64,000 nucleotides of DNA from Lysinibacillus sphaericus. GTDB taxonomy: Bacteria > Bacillota > Bacilli > Bacillales_A > Planococcaceae. The notes under the pieces are model-generated. The model was given only the letters and a program-made list of their open reading frames with translations. It did no database searches and was not told where the DNA came from. The position numbers were made by a program, and so were the translations under genes. The DNA lies in contig NZ_CP015224.1 of the NCBI RefSeq assembly GCF_001629735.1, positions 682,001 to 746,000 of the forward strand. The letters are read 5' to 3'. Below are positions 56,097 to 64,000 of this stretch, piece after piece (position 1 is the first letter of the stretch; each line of letters starts with the position of its first letter).

Positions 56097-56284
56097 AGTT
56101 ACTCCTCTTTTTCTTAGAAATATGTGAAAATATTATACTTTTTTGATAATTGGGTCAATCTTTTTGCCGAAATAAAGCGAAAAAACTAAAATATTTAGAA
56201 ATTTTAGAATAGGAATATTGGAAGCTGTTCAGTATGCCAAATCTATCAAAAAAACATTATTTTTTGTTTTTCCTAAAAATACAA

Positions 56285-56313
56285 TTGTCTTTTTAAGAAA
56301 AATTGATTATGAT
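56285..56313 (+). promoter_or_regulatory. Candidate promoter of the AAT permease
   Basis: TTGTCT (56285-56290), 17-bp spacer, TATGAT (56308-56313). The rest of the 268-bp divergent gap is AT-rich; a CodY-box-like 15-mer at 56190-56204 has three mismatches to the consensus. Confidence 0.45.
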
Positions 56314-56364
56314 TTTAAAGTATATTCAACGTAGATAGAACAACAGGAAAAGAGGCGTTATGGA

Positions 56365-57738
56365 GTGGCCAACAAAGAATTACAAAGAGGATTAGAGGCA
56401 CGTCACATCCAAATGATCGCGCTTGGCGGTACGATTGGTGTGGGCTTATTTATGGGTTCGGCAAGTGCCATTCAATGGACAGGACCTTCTGTACTCCTTG
56501 CCTATGGAATTGCAGGTATTTTTATATTTTTCATTATGAGAGCAATGGGTGAGATGCTTTATATGGAGCCAAGTACAGGCTCTTTTGCAACATTTGGCTA
56601 TAAATATATACACCCTCTAGCAGGCTATTTAACGGCATGGAGCAACTGGTTCCAATGGGTAATTGTTGGTATGTCAGAAATTATAGCTGTGGGAACATAT
56701 ATGCAGTATTGGTATCCTGATTTACCAGCATGGATACCGGGTCTCATTGCGATGATCATATTAGGTGTGGCAAACTTTATCTCGGTTAAATCTTTTGGTG
56801 AATTTGAATTTTGGTTCGCCATGATTAAAATCGTAACGATTATTTTAATGATTGTAGCAGGCGTTGGCCTGATTTTCTTTGGCTTTGGTAATGATGGTAT
56901 TGCGATTGGCTTATCGAATCTATGGAGTCATGGTGGCTTCTTTACTGGCGGCTGGACAGGCTTCTTCTTTGCATTATCGTTAGTAGTCGCAGCATATCAA
57001 GGGGTAGAGCTTATTGGGATTACAGCAGGGGAAGCAAAAAATCCACAAAAGACAATTACGAATGCCATTCAAAGTATTATTTGGCGTATTTTAATTTTCT
57101 ATATCGGAGCCATCTTTGTCATTGTGACAGTGTATCCGTGGGATGAATTGGGTACGATCGGTAGTCCTTTTGTTGCGACATTTGCCAAGGTAGGTATTAC
57201 TGCGGCGGCAGGTATTATTAATTTTGTCGTTATTACAGCTGCTATGTCTGGCTGTAATAGTGGTATTTATAGTGCAGGACGTATGTTATATACTCTTGCG
57301 ATGAATGGACAAGCACCTAAATTTTTCGCGAAGCTTTCCAAAAATGGAGTACCTTTATTTGGTACAGCTGGCGTGTTAATTGGTTTAGTGGTTGGTGTCA
57401 TTTTAAGCTATATTGCACCACAGAATTTATTCGTCTATGTGTATAGTGCAAGTGTTTTACCCGGTATGATACCATGGTTTATTATATTAATTAGTCAAAT
57501 GAAATTTAGAAAAGTGAAAGGTGAACAATTAGCGAATCACCCTTTCAAAATGCCATTAGCGCCTATTACGAATTACTTAACGATTATCTTTTTAATCATG
57601 GTACTGGTTGGCATGTGGATTAATGACGATACGCGTATTTCTCTAATTGTAGGAATTATTTTTTTAATAATAGTAACAATTAGTTATTATGCATTTGGTA
57701 TTGGCAAAAATCGATACAGTACAGATCAAGGTAAATAG
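56365..57738 (+). CDS. AAT-family amino acid permease (GabP/ProY/RocE-like)
   Basis: 457 residues, about 12 membrane helices, amino acid transporter (AAT) family. N-terminal signature [31 protein letters not shown] (about 5-35), [22 protein letters not shown], and [19 protein letters not shown] near 215. GTG 56365; the ribosome site AAGAGG is modest. The closest recognised group transports GABA, proline or aromatic amino acids; not resolvable here. Monocistronic. Confidence 0.88.
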   Translation: MANKELQRGLEARHIQMIALGGTIGVGLFMGSASAIQWTGPSVLLAYGIAGIFIFFIMRAMGEMLYMEPSTGSFATFGYKYIHPLAGYLTAWSNWFQWVIVGMSEIIAVGTYMQYWYPDLPAWIPGLIAMIILGVANFISVKSFGEFEFWFAMIKIVTIILMIVAGVGLIFFGFGNDGIAIGLSNLWSHGGFFTGGWTGFFFALSLVVAAYQGVELIGITAGEAKNPQKTITNAIQSIIWRILIFYIGAIFVIVTVYPWDELGTIGSPFVATFAKVGITAAAGIINFVVITAAMSGCNSGIYSAGRMLYTLAMNGQAPKFFAKLSKNGVPLFGTAGVLIGLVVGVILSYIAPQNLFVYVYSASVLPGMIPWFIILISQMKFRKVKGEQLANHPFKMPLAPITNYLTIIFLIMVLVGMWINDDTRISLIVGIIFLIIVTISYYAFGIGKNRYSTDQGK

Positions 57739-57739
57739 C

Positions 57740-57782
57740 AAAAAAGATGTTTCTCTTAAAATAAGAGGAGCATCTTTTTTTT
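57740..57782 (+). terminator. Terminator after the AAT permease
   Basis: AAAAAAGATG-TCTCTT / AAGAGG-CATCTTTTTTTT hairpin with small internal mismatch, immediately after the stop. Confidence 0.85.
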
Positions 57783-57806
57783 GTCTATTTTTGCTAGCAT
57801 ATTTTT

Positions 57807-57836
57807 TACATAAATGTTCGTAAACGTGCCAAACTA
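57807..57836 (+). promoter_or_regulatory. Candidate sigma-G promoter for the ger operon
   Basis: TACATA (57807-57812), 17-bp spacer, CAAACTA (57830-57836), close to sigma-G consensus TGAATA / CATACTA (4/6 and 6/7). It lies 52 bp before the gerA-type start, where forespore-specific control is expected. Confidence 0.45.
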
Positions 57837-57887
57837 TAAAAAACTCTATGTGAACTGGTATTCGTCGGAATAAAGGGGTTGAACGGA

Positions 57888-59297
57888 ATGAACGAAATGC
57901 CTGAACAGCTTGTTGCTAAATTAAAGAAGGAAATTAATGATGTAGATGATGTAAAACTAAATATGATTGCTACAGAAGAAGGGGATGTTACCCTTATCTA
58001 TTTTTCCTCTCTTATAGAAAAAATGACCTTACAAACAATGGTATCTATTCCGTTAACCAATAATATGAAACAAATTCATCAAATGGCTCAATATGTGGAC
58101 CCTAAGGACATACAAGAAGTTATCAAAAAACTGAATTCTGGGCAAACACTGCTGTTTTTTCATGAAACCAATGCGCTATTAAGTATGGATACGTATAGTG
58201 CTCCTACAAGGGCCATTACGAATACTGAAACGGAATCAACCGTTATAGGGCCTCAGGATGCATTTACAGAATCTTTGGAGACCAACATTTCTCTAGTGAG
58301 AAGACGAATTCAAAGTGCTCAGCTAAAAAATGAAAATCGTATTGTTGGTTCAGAGGCTAATATTAAAATTTCCATTATGTATATGGACAATATTGTGAAT
58401 CATAAAAACTTGGATGATCTTAGAAATCGTATTGATCAGGTGGTATTTCCTTTATTTACGGATATATCGGTGTTGAAGCAATTAATTGAGGATAATCCAT
58501 TATCACCATTTCCTCAATATTATATGACGGTACGCCCCGATAGTATTTGTCGCTACCTTATTGACGGCCGAATTGTCATGTTTATGGATAATAGCCAATT
58601 AGCAATTGTCTGTCCGACCTCTTTTTTTGAAATGTTCGTGTCGATTGAGGATTATTATAACCGATGGACAACAGCCTCTTTACTTAGAATGCTACGCTTC
58701 TTTGGTTTTTTCTTAACGATTATGATTACGCCCATGTATATTTCTGCCTTAACCTTCCATCCAGAAATATTGCCATATGAGCTTTTATTAAATCTTCAAG
58801 AATCAAGAAGTAAAGTTCCTTTTCCACCTCTCATTGAAGTGTTATTTATCGAACTTATTGTAGAGGTATTACGGGAAGCCGGTTCTCGAATGCCTGCCAA
58901 AGTCGGACAAACAATCGGTATCGTAGGCGGTATTGTCATAGGGACTGCGGCTGTGCAGGCAGGGCTACTTAGTAATATTCTTATTGTGTTGGTGGCCACT
59001 TCTGCACTATTATCTTTCCTACCACCGATTTTCTTGATGAGTAATGCTAGCCGATTTGTGCGATATATTTTCATTTTATCGGCTGGGTTATTTGGTCTAT
59101 TTGGGCAAATGCTTGCCTTTGCTTGGTTAATTCATCATTTACTAAGTTTAAAATCATTAGGAACTCATTATATGACGCCAGGTATACCGAGAAATCCAAC
59201 CGATTTGTTAGATAATGTCATCAGATTTCCTATCAACTATTTAACGAAAAAATCCGGCATTTCAAGGGCTCAGAAAAAAACGACAGAGGAGAAATGA
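57888..59297 (+). CDS. Spore germination receptor subunit A (GerA/GerKA family)
   Basis: 469 residues. Soluble N-terminal domain (to about 280; ETNISLVRRRIQSAQLKNE and NPLSPFPQYYMTVRPDSI) and a C-terminal membrane part of about five helices (FLTIMITPMYISALTFHPEILP; REAGSRMPAKVGQTIGIVGGIVIGTAAVQAG, the most conserved GerA block). A-subunit of a nutrient germinant receptor in the inner spore membrane. ATG 57888 chosen (AAAGGGG 9 nt upstream). First of three cistrons. Confidence 0.93.
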   Translation: MNEMPEQLVAKLKKEINDVDDVKLNMIATEEGDVTLIYFSSLIEKMTLQTMVSIPLTNNMKQIHQMAQYVDPKDIQEVIKKLNSGQTLLFFHETNALLSMDTYSAPTRAITNTETESTVIGPQDAFTESLETNISLVRRRIQSAQLKNENRIVGSEANIKISIMYMDNIVNHKNLDDLRNRIDQVVFPLFTDISVLKQLIEDNPLSPFPQYYMTVRPDSICRYLIDGRIVMFMDNSQLAIVCPTSFFEMFVSIEDYYNRWTTASLLRMLRFFGFFLTIMITPMYISALTFHPEILPYELLLNLQESRSKVPFPPLIEVLFIELIVEVLREAGSRMPAKVGQTIGIVGGIVIGTAAVQAGLLSNILIVLVATSALLSFLPPIFLMSNASRFVRYIFILSAGLFGLFGQMLAFAWLIHHLLSLKSLGTHYMTPGIPRNPTDLLDNVIRFPINYLTKKSGISRAQKKTTEEK

Positions 59298-59307
59298 GGT
59301 AAAAGAC

Positions 59308-60387
59308 TTGAGCGCAGCTAACGTAAAGATGTTAAATCGCTATCACGTCATTTTTTTGGCCCAGAGCATTATGGTAGGGACCGGCATACTATCATTGCCA
59401 CAAAAATTAAGTGCTATGGGCTATACCGAGTGGTTTATGCCCGTATTATTCGGTATTATCGCTACCTTAACTCTTTGGCCGATGATTTGGCTTTGCTCTA
59501 AATACCCGAATGAACATTTATTTCGTATCAATGAAATTCTTTTCGGGAAAGTCTTAGGGAAAAGCCTTAATCTCTTGTTTGTCATTCAATTTATTATCTT
59601 TAGTGCAGGAATTATTAGCAACTATATGCATCTCATACAAAGTACAGCGTTACAAGAGCAAACCATCACATTGCCTGTGCTGTGTTTCTTACTGTTGCTG
59701 ATATATATTGTAAGTGGTGGTATCAAATCTATTGCCAGATTTTGCATGATGAGTTTTTTTATTACAATCGGCATGATATATTTTACACAGTGGGCTATTG
59801 AAAAAGGGGAGGTAAGTCATTTACTCCCTTTATTCAATTTTAGTGGGCTAGATTTCTTTAATGCATTTAAAGAAGGGTATTTATCAGTCCTTGGCTATGA
59901 ATTAATTATGTTTTACTTTCCATATATAATCGATCAAAAAAAAGCCTTTCGTCATTCATTGATTGGTATTTGGATTAGTATTCTCCTTTGTTTTTTCACG
60001 ACAGTAGTAAGCGTCATCTATTATTCTGAATGGCAGTTGAAAAACGTAGAGTTTTCCGTTTTAAATTTATTTAAAGCCGGCGAACTTACCTTTGTGGAAC
60101 GAATCGATATTATTGGTATAACGTTATGGGTATTTTTTATATTATCCACGGCCACTGCCTATGTGTGGTGTGCCAAATTAGGCGTGGATACGTTGTTTAA
60201 AAAGAAAAATAGTTATCAATTATATGTGATTGCCGCTATCATTTTTTTGATTATTAGAATGCCATTTTCTCGAGAATTCCAAGAGAAACTTTTTACAGCA
60301 AGTAATTATATTGGGTATATGCTAATTATTTGGCCAATCTTCTTAAGCATGATTTATATAGTTCGAAAAAAGAAGGTGCAACAATGA
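59308..60387 (+). CDS. Spore germination receptor subunit B (GerAB family)
   Basis: 359 residues, ten-helix APC-fold protein that binds the germinant. N-terminal VIFLAQSIMVGTGILSLPQKLSAMGY and the block FFNAFKEGYLSVLGYELIMFYFPYI are family typical. TTG 59308 start with GAGGT ahead. Its stop overlaps the C-subunit start by 4 bp. Nutrient identity not readable; the two amino acid permeases next door are suggestive only. Confidence 0.92.
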   Translation: MSAANVKMLNRYHVIFLAQSIMVGTGILSLPQKLSAMGYTEWFMPVLFGIIATLTLWPMIWLCSKYPNEHLFRINEILFGKVLGKSLNLLFVIQFIIFSAGIISNYMHLIQSTALQEQTITLPVLCFLLLLIYIVSGGIKSIARFCMMSFFITIGMIYFTQWAIEKGEVSHLLPLFNFSGLDFFNAFKEGYLSVLGYELIMFYFPYIIDQKKAFRHSLIGIWISILLCFFTTVVSVIYYSEWQLKNVEFSVLNLFKAGELTFVERIDIIGITLWVFFILSTATAYVWCAKLGVDTLFKKKNSYQLYVIAAIIFLIIRMPFSREFQEKLFTASNYIGYMLIIWPIFLSMIYIVRKKKVQQ

Positions 60388-61496
60388 ATAGAAAGCTTCT
60401 ACTAAGCATCACACTTGCGCTTTTATTATTATTAGCTGGTTGTTCAAGAAAAGAGTTGAAGGTACCTTTAGAGGATATTGGTATGGTTGGGATAATGGCT
60501 TTCGACTATATGGATGAAGATCAAATGAAATTAACGGTCGCTATTCCTCAATATTCCCCAGAGGCACAACAAAAAACACAAATTTTTTCGGTGTCTACAG
60601 ATCTTGTATCGAATGGCATCGTAGAAATCGAAAAGCTTTCGGATAAAAAAATTGTCTTTAACCAATTACGAGTTGTGCTGGTTAATGAAGATTTTGCACG
60701 AAAAGGTGAGATACAAAATGTCATTCAGCATCTATACAGGAATGCTGAGGTAGGCAATAAAGTCCTCATTGCTATTGTGAAGGACAAAGCAGAAGCCATT
60801 ATAAAGGGAAATTACCCGGATAAACCAAACATTAATATTTACATTAATGATTTATTGGAACCCAGTATAAATACAGCATTTAATCCGAATACGAATATTC
60901 ATGATTTTATGTATACAATAACGAATCCTGTGACGGATACAATCATCCCATATCTTGAAAAACGCGATGATAAAATTGAAATTAAAGGTGTTGCTGTTTT
61001 TAAGGGGAACCATATGCATGAAGTGATTAAGCCTGAGGAAGCGTTGATTGTTCAAGCATTACTAGGAAGAAAAAGTCTCGCACCTCTCCATTTAGATCTA
61101 CATGAGGGATATGGGGAGGAAAAATTGATGATTGATTTAATTGAGAGCTCTATTAAAATGCAAAGTAATAAGAATGTTGACTCACCAAAGCTCATCATTC
61201 GCCTAAAGATTAAAGGAACGTTAAGCGAATACAAAGGGTCGAGAGAATACGAGTTGAATACGATTGAAAGCATTAGTCGGTTAGAGAAGGATGTAAATAA
61301 GCAGCTAGAAGAGGATATTACCAAGTTTTTAGATAAACTAAAAAATATGGATGTCGATCCTAGTGGGCTAAGTGAAAAATTTAGAATGTACTATCATGGC
61401 AAGTGGACGACCAAAAAAACGAGGGAAGTCATTAGCAAATTACAAACAGAGGTACATGTTGAGACGTCGATTATTAGTACTGGTACGTTAAAATAA
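60384..61496 (+). CDS. Spore germination receptor lipoprotein, subunit C (Ger(x)C family)
   Basis: 370 residues from ATG 60384. Signal peptide with lipobox LLLLAGC, lipid-modified Cys20 (needed for Ger C-subunits). The body matches Ger(x)C: DIGMVGIMAFDYMDEDQM, TDLVSNGIVEIEKLSDKKIVFNQLRVVLVNEDFA and a C-terminal domain with LEKDVNKQLEEDITKFLDKL. Closes the A-B-C receptor operon; no D subunit follows. Confidence 0.93.
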   Translation: MNRKLLLSITLALLLLLAGCSRKELKVPLEDIGMVGIMAFDYMDEDQMKLTVAIPQYSPEAQQKTQIFSVSTDLVSNGIVEIEKLSDKKIVFNQLRVVLVNEDFARKGEIQNVIQHLYRNAEVGNKVLIAIVKDKAEAIIKGNYPDKPNINIYINDLLEPSINTAFNPNTNIHDFMYTITNPVTDTIIPYLEKRDDKIEIKGVAVFKGNHMHEVIKPEEALIVQALLGRKSLAPLHLDLHEGYGEEKLMIDLIESSIKMQSNKNVDSPKLIIRLKIKGTLSEYKGSREYELNTIESISRLEKDVNKQLEEDITKFLDKLKNMDVDPSGLSEKFRMYYHGKWTTKKTREVISKLQTEVHVETSIISTGTLK

Positions 61497-61498
61497 GC

Positions 61499-61533
61499 AG
61501 GACAATCCTTATGCTGAAGTGGATTGTCCTTTT
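61499..61533 (+). terminator. Terminator of the ger operon
   Basis: Perfect 10-bp stem AGGACAATCC / GGATTGTCCT, 12-nt loop, short TTTT tail. Confidence 0.85.
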
Positions 61534-61540
61534 CGTTTGT

Positions 61541-62302
61541 TTAAGATTTTCGCATAATAAAGCTTAAATGTCTGCCTGCCTGTTTGTCCTGACGATAGGA
61601 GAAGCCATCAGGGCTAAGGAATGTACAAGTGGCATCAACTTGGATTTGCTCAGATGGAATACCAGCAAGTTCACATTGCTTTTTCACAGTTTTTTGATTA
61701 TCAATATGATATTTCTGCGTTGCTGCATTAAAATACATAAAATCGTCTGCATAACCAAGACTGCGGAACTTCTCATACACATCAGCATCTACCTCGAATT
61801 TTTGCTGGCTTAAAGCCATACCGATTTGAACGTGAAAATCCTCAGGTCGGCATTGTTCTTGTTCCAACAAATGCTGGAACAGTTTAGGTGTAATTTCTTT
61901 GGTAGTACCTTGCCAGCCTGAATGAATGACGCCCACTAAACCATTGACAGCATTATAAAAAATCACAGGAACGCAATCGGCTGTAAAACTGCATAATAAT
62001 AAATTAGGCTCAAACGTATAAAGAGCATCCGTGTTTTTCACTGCTGTATCCATTTGCTCAGCGCCACGTCCTTTATCGGCAAATGTTACTCGATGAAAGT
62101 TGGCGCTATGTGTTTGCTCCGTACAAATAAAATCTTGCAGATTGCAGTTCAAAGTTGTGGCTAATTGTTGACGATTGTCAATGACATCATGGATATTATC
62201 GCAAGTATGCAAAGCCATATTATTATGCTCTAATTCCATTGGATCCTTTAAGGTAGTTCCAGCGATAAATTGATCATTATCTACATATATTTTTGATTTC
62301 AT
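61541..62302 (-). CDS. pgeF: PgeF/YlmD-family multicopper polyphenol oxidase (purine nucleoside phosphorylase fold)
   Basis: 253 residues, DUF152 (Cu-oxidase_4) family. Zinc ligands are in TEQTHSANFHRV, FTADCVPVIF (Cys) and HSGWQGTTKE (His). Family members act on purine nucleosides (adenosine/inosine phosphorolysis, deamination) and correct peptidoglycan precursors in E. coli. The later conserved block reads IGMALSQQKFEVD instead of the usual IGPSISxCCYEVD, so some residues differ. Not next to the cell-division genes where YlmD usually sits. RBS GGGGTGA. Confidence 0.87.
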   Translation of the reverse strand: MKSKIYVDNDQFIAGTTLKDPMELEHNNMALHTCDNIHDVIDNRQQLATTLNCNLQDFICTEQTHSANFHRVTFADKGRGAEQMDTAVKNTDALYTFEPNLLLCSFTADCVPVIFYNAVNGLVGVIHSGWQGTTKEITPKLFQHLLEQEQCRPEDFHVQIGMALSQQKFEVDADVYEKFRSLGYADDFMYFNAATQKYHIDNQKTVKKQCELAGIPSEQIQVDATCTFLSPDGFSYRQDKQAGRHLSFIMRKS

Positions 62303-62471
62303 TCAATCACCCCGCTTTACTATATAAGATTCCACTATGAATGTATAGGTTCCACTCCCTTGAATATTTGTTACTACTTTCCCTTACCCTACTAGCGAAC
62401 TTTTAGACATAATGAATAGATTTCTTCACATATAGTATGGGGAATCCTATGTGGAAGGAGAGAATAAAAAG

Positions 62472-63098
62472 ATGCCTCAACTAGATATTTTATTAATTTG
62501 TCAATTAGGCATGGGTCTTTTCTGGATCATTACATATATTTTAGTTATTTATAAAGGATGGAAGGATAAAAAATACGGTATGCCTATGGTTGCTATTTGT
62601 GCCAATATTGCATGGGAATTTATCTTTACATTTCTTTACCCACAAAATGACCTTCAACGATTGATTACGCTCACATGGCTCGTTTTAGATGTCGTGATAC
62701 TGATGCAATTTTTACGATTTGCGCCACCCGAATATCGAAGAATTCTCTCTAAAAAATTATTGTATGCCTCTTTTTTAGTCACTTTAATGTTCAGCATGTT
62801 GATGATTTTTGGGATTATTCATCAATTTCAGGATTATGAAGGGAAGTATGCAGCATTTTTGCAAAATCTCATGATGTCTGGGTTATTTATCGGATTATTA
62901 TTACGAAGAGGGAATTTAGATGGTCAATCTATGGGCATTGCAGTCTGTAAGATGATTGGAACTTTGTTTGCTGCGATTGGCTTTTATCTCTATTTCCGTA
63001 CACCGTTCATGACCATTATTTCTATGGCTACTCTTTTTTATGACTGTCTCTATATTTTACTAATTTACAAAATGAAGAGGAAATTATCGACGAAGTAG
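62472..63098 (+). CDS. Seven-helix membrane protein resembling transmembrane terpene cyclases
   Basis: 208 residues from ATG 62472 (AAGGAGAG upstream; the frame begins at GTG 62451). About seven hydrophobic helices. Helix 2 contains ICANIAWEFIF, with Glu49 in an N-x-A-W-E motif, and the last helix has TLFYDCLYILLIY with Asp191. Fungal meroterpenoid cyclases of the Pyr4/PaxB type use a Glu and an Asp in these places; similar bacterial proteins exist. Assignment is by motif and topology only, so activity is inferred. Monocistronic, divergent from pgeF; no prenyltransferase gene adjacent. Confidence 0.6.
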   Translation: MPQLDILLICQLGMGLFWIITYILVIYKGWKDKKYGMPMVAICANIAWEFIFTFLYPQNDLQRLITLTWLVLDVVILMQFLRFAPPEYRRILSKKLLYASFLVTLMFSMLMIFGIIHQFQDYEGKYAAFLQNLMMSGLFIGLLLRRGNLDGQSMGIAVCKMIGTLFAAIGFYLYFRTPFMTIISMATLFYDCLYILLIYKMKRKLSTK

Positions 63099-63329
63099 TG
63101 ATTATTAGGTAACTATTGGTGGTTTATATAATTGGTAATATTTGTTGATTACAATGATATTGCAACTTGATGACAAGGTGCATCTTCATAAAGGTTGTTA
63201 AAAAGGGATTCGTCAAATTTTGTAGTTCATCTGTCATGTATTTGTAAAAATCCTTCCAAATATTTTGTGATGATTATTGCTCTGAAACTATTTACGATAT
63301 TAGAAGAGCAAACAGGAAGGATGATAGAC

Positions 63330-63938
63330 ATGTTGAAAAAAATAAAAAAAGCAGCACTTGCTTCAGTTATTGCAGCTTCATTATTACTACCAGTGGGGGC
63401 AATGGCGGCTGAATCCTATACAGTCTCATCTGGTGACACTCTTTGGAAAATCGCTTTGAAAACGGAAACAGGAGTACAAGAATTAATTGATGCAAACCCA
63501 CAACTTGCCAATCCAAATCAAATTTATCCTGGTCAAAAAATAATGGTCCCTGTAAAGGAACAAGCAAGCGTTGAACAAGAGGTCGTTAAACGGGTTAATG
63601 CGGAACGTGCGAAAGCAGGTCTTTCGGCATTACAAGACGATTGGGAGTTATCAAGAGTAGCTAAATACAAGTCGCAGGATATGCATGATAAAAATTATTT
63701 TGACCATACAAGCCCAACGTATGGTACGCCATTTACGATGATGAAAAACTTCGGTATTTCTTATCAATCAGCTGGTGAAAATATCGCCAAGGGTCAACGC
63801 TCGGCACAGGAAGTCGTTACAGCATGGATGAACAGTGAAGGTCACCGTGCTAATATTCTCAGCAAAAACTATACACATATCGGTATAGGGTATGTAGCGG
63901 ATGGCAACTACTGGACGCAAATGTTTATACAAAAATAA
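63330..63938 (+). CDS. Secreted LysM-CAP domain protein (YkwD/SafA-like)
   Basis: 202 residues. Signal peptide 1-26 (KKAALASVIAASLLLPVGAMA), one LysM motif about 29-73 (YTVSSGDTLWKIA ... NPNQIYPGQKIMVP) for peptidoglycan binding, and a CAP/SCP domain about 82-202 with the family residues His126 (YFDHTSP), Glu150 (AGENIA) and His172 (SEGHRANIL). Common in spore-formers as coat or cell-wall proteins; no enzymatic activity is established. ATG 63330 has AGGAAGG at 9 nt; ATG 63321 is too close to it. Confidence 0.9.
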   Translation: MLKKIKKAALASVIAASLLLPVGAMAAESYTVSSGDTLWKIALKTETGVQELIDANPQLANPNQIYPGQKIMVPVKEQASVEQEVVKRVNAERAKAGLSALQDDWELSRVAKYKSQDMHDKNYFDHTSPTYGTPFTMMKNFGISYQSAGENIAKGQRSAQEVVTAWMNSEGHRANILSKNYTHIGIGYVADGNYWTQMFIQK

Positions 63939-64000
63939 ATTTATTTACTATGTAAAAATAACACATAATTCACATTTGGAAATAAACTAGCTATGTGCAG
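63939..64000. other. End of window, no feature
   Basis: AT-rich 62 bp after the CAP gene. I see no terminator hairpin or start of a gene here. Confidence 0.5.

Overview
The window is about 64 kb of low-GC DNA from a spore-forming member of the Bacillaceae/Planococcaceae, most likely Lysinibacillus or a close relative. Three things point there: the B. subtilis-like chain aroC-aroB-aroH-hisC-tyrA-aroA-ypiABF-qcrABC-ypjA-ypjC-ypjD-dapB-mgsA-bshA-cca-birA-panBCD-dinG; an SLH-anchored S-layer-type nucleotidase; and a GerA-type germinant receptor. Genus is inferred from gene content only.

Layout. 1-3.3 kb: the end of a fatty-acid degradation cluster (thiolase cut by the window edge, HSD10-like dehydrogenase, acyl-CoA ligase). 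3.4-33 kb: conserved backbone with aromatic amino acid synthesis, the menaquinol-cytochrome c reductase, dapB/mgsA/bshA/cca/birA, pantothenate synthesis and dinG. It differs from the B. subtilis order in several places. The trp genes are missing between aroH and hisC, ypjB is replaced by a YugP-type metallopeptidase, and bshB1 is missing between mgsA and bshA. A PadR-DUF1700-DUF4097 cassette sits between birA and panB, and an SLH 5'-nucleotidase between panD and dinG.

33-42.8 kb: accessory region. It holds a TetR regulator facing a CocE/NonD hydrolase plus MFS transporter, a 7TM diguanylate cyclase, a heavily decayed PEP mutase/isocitrate lyase-family pseudogene, and an alkylation-repair set in which adaA has an in-frame amber codon and alkA a frameshift in an A9 run, followed by an intact ogt.

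42.8-54.6 kb: what looks like a complete reductive pyrimidine catabolism locus. PucR-type regulator, amidohydrolase (hydC), dihydropyrimidinase (hydA), two-subunit dihydropyrimidine dehydrogenase (preT, preA), NCS1 permease and a 68-aa unknown protein run one way. A beta-alanine-type aminotransferase and a CoA-acylating semialdehyde dehydrogenase run the other. Together they could convert uracil/thymine to ammonia, CO2 and acetyl-/propionyl-CoA.

54.7-64 kb: two amino acid permeases, a gerA-gerB-gerC germinant receptor operon, a PgeF/YlmD-type multicopper oxidase-fold protein, a seven-helix membrane protein resembling transmembrane terpene cyclases, and a secreted LysM-CAP protein.

The most striking non-coding signals are: a ~250-nt panBCD leader with a terminator and a mutually exclusive antiterminator pairing; twin palindromes over the PadR promoter; a 9+9 bp inverted repeat over the CocE promoter; a 7+7 bp palindrome between pucR and hydC; and a 13-bp perfect hairpin inside the pyrimidine operon. 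I saw no rRNA, tRNA, CRISPR array, insertion sequence or prophage.
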